DNA of 6,211 bases, from NCBI GenBank assembly GCA_900314365.1, contig OMVH01000038.1, positions 1 to 6,211 on the forward strand. Reading direction: 5' to 3'. The notes under the pieces were generated by a model. It saw only the letters and a list, made by a program, of their open reading frames with translations. It was not told where the DNA came from and ran no database searches. This document shows positions 5,030 to 6,211 of the stretch, piece by piece. Position 1 is the stretch's first letter; every line of letters starts with the position of its first letter. Both the position numbers and the translations under genes were made by a program. This DNA comes from an uncultured Prevotella sp. Its GTDB lineage: Bacteria; Bacteroidota; Bacteroidia; Bacteroidales; Bacteroidaceae.

Positions 5030-6211
5030 CAGACAAGTCAATCAGCTCGACACCCCTCTTCCCGACTCCGCCCTTGGTGGAATCGCAGGCTCGCATAGCT
5101 ATTCGGCACTTATCATTTTGTTGCTTTCCTCTATACTCTGTGTCTTCTCCGTATCATGCAACCGTGGCAACTCTCAGCCGGGACGTACTGCAGGCAAGAC
5201 AGCAACACAGAGCCCTGTCAAAGTAGACACGGCAACTCAGGGTAAAACAATGGATGAACTCCTGCACGATTTTGACCTGCAGACGGGCAAGAAGCGCGTT
5301 TCCTCTGCCAACAAGATATTGGGCATTCTCTTCAGGGCTGAACTGACCGATAGTCTGCTCACCTTCACATCACAAACGCAGATTGACAGCATGAAGCTTT
5401 GGGTGTGGTACGGAGCCGCAGAGCATTACTACGACACGCAGAACTACGCCGAAGGGCTTCGCTACGCCAAGCGGGCGCTGCCATTGGCACGTCGGGGGCA
5501 CAACCTTTCGATACAAGGCGACTGCGAACATATCACGAGTCTGCTCTATTTCCGTCTGTCGGACTATGCAAGGGCCGTAGAACATGCGCGCAAAGGCTTG
5601 GACATTGAGCGACAAATGGGTGACAAGTCTCGAATCAGCAGTACACTCAACACCTTAGCCGGAATTTGTCTGGTGGCTAAACAATGGGACGATGGTGAAC
5701 ACTACATCAAGGAGGCCATTCGCTATAGTACGGAGTTGAAGGACTCCAATCGACTCGCTATACAGTATGGTATGGCCTCAGAGCTATGCCACAGCATGGG
5801 CAAGGAGCAGCAGGCTCTGGACTATGCCCGACTAGCTTACAACATGGATTCTTCACGGGGTAACAAGGCGAAGGTAGGTATCAGACTCTCGCAGATGGCC
5901 GCAGCCGAGATGAGCTTAGAACGTTATGGCGATGCCGAACAGCACGTGCGACAGGCCATGCTCCTATTGGCCAAAGCCGGTAACGAGACCTCGCTGGCCA
6001 TATGCAACAACCAGATGGGCGAACTGCTCAACCGCCGTGGTGCCCATACCGAGGCAGCGCAATACTTCAAGCAGGCCTGCAGCACCTTCGTACGACAGAA
6101 GGACCTCTATAACGAGAGCCGGGCGCAGATAGGACTTTACAACGCACTCATCGACACCAATCCCAGAAAGGCTGCCGACCATCTGCGCCGCTATGCCTTC
6201 CTGAAAGACTC
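5019..6211 (+). CDS. TPR-repeat lipoprotein or sensor-regulator, 5' part only
   Basis: 397 codons are visible and no stop is reached, so the gene continues past the right edge. ATG 5019 is the only ATG before the hydrophobic segment; an in-frame TAA lies upstream at 4983. Residues 1-28 are an unusually long, mostly uncharged N-terminal extension. Residues 29-45 are hydrophobic and end in SVSC with Cys47, a loose lipobox, so export and lipid anchoring are likely; an uncleaved membrane anchor is the alternative. From about residue 128 there is a run of TPR-like helical pairs (about 130-160, 170-203, 207-241, 247-280, 287-321, 327-360, next beginning at 367), each 34-40 residues with small residues at the packing positions, for example WYGAAEHYYDTQNYAEGLRYA. 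Bacteroidetes proteins of this build often continue into a transmembrane helix and an AraC/LuxR-type DNA-binding or histidine kinase domain. Which one applies cannot be seen here. It is divergent from the surface-protein operon. Confidence 0.92.
   Translation, partial: MQSNRQVNQLDTPLPDSALGGIAGSHSYSALIILLLSSILCVFSVSCNRGNSQPGRTAGKTATQSPVKVDTATQGKTMDELLHDFDLQTGKKRVSSANKILGILFRAELTDSLLTFTSQTQIDSMKLWVWYGAAEHYYDTQNYAEGLRYAKRALPLARRGHNLSIQGDCEHITSLLYFRLSDYARAVEHARKGLDIERQMGDKSRISSTLNTLAGICLVAKQWDDGEHYIKEAIRYSTELKDSNRLAIQYGMASELCHSMGKEQQALDYARLAYNMDSSRGNKAKVGIRLSQMAAAEMSLERYGDAEQHVRQAMLLLAKAGNETSLAICNNQMGELLNRRGAHTEAAQYFKQACSTFVRQKDLYNESRAQIGLYNALIDTNPRKAADHLRRYAFLKD

Noticed and set aside
4800..5096. 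Minus-strand open frame of 98 codons in the control region
   Set aside because: It overlaps the TPR gene start and its promoter on the opposite strand, and has no recognisable family.

Overview
The window looks like Bacteroidota, most probably Prevotella or a close relative. Four things point that way. Both divergent start regions carry the octamer TAATTTTG, which fits the Bacteroidetes -7 box (TAnnTTTG). No gene has a convincing Shine-Dalgarno sequence. The large protein ends in a type IX secretion (T9SS)-like sorting tail. A short 'KKAYTAPLTEK...LAGT' protein typical of Prevotella lies beside it. These family assignments rest on recognition, not on a search.

Layout. Positions 1-415 hold no gene I can support, but do hold RNA or DNA structure: a perfect 10-bp inverted repeat at 221-265 and a hairpin/T-run arrangement on the minus strand at 91-129. 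Positions 416-4582 are a compact minus-strand operon. It is read in the order 1217-aa secreted surface protein, 67-aa peptide, 91-aa hypothetical protein, with gaps of 12 and 21 nt. Positions 4583-5018 are an AT-rich divergent control region. Positions 5019-6211 are the 5' part of a plus-strand gene for an exported, probably lipid-anchored tetratricopeptide repeat (TPR) protein that runs off the right edge.

How the parts may work together. The most interesting structure is a set of three 16-bp direct repeats (consensus CTATCAatATCGTTCA) starting at 4643, 4664 and 4697, so offset by 21 and 33 bp. They sit immediately upstream of the operon's -7 box, where no recognisable -33 element is present. 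This is the geometry expected for an activator that binds direct repeats, such as an AraC-type or LytTR-type protein. The divergent TPR gene belongs to an architecture that in Bacteroidetes often ends in a DNA-binding or signalling domain. A local regulator-target pair is therefore a reasonable but unproven hypothesis. The deciding domain lies outside the window.
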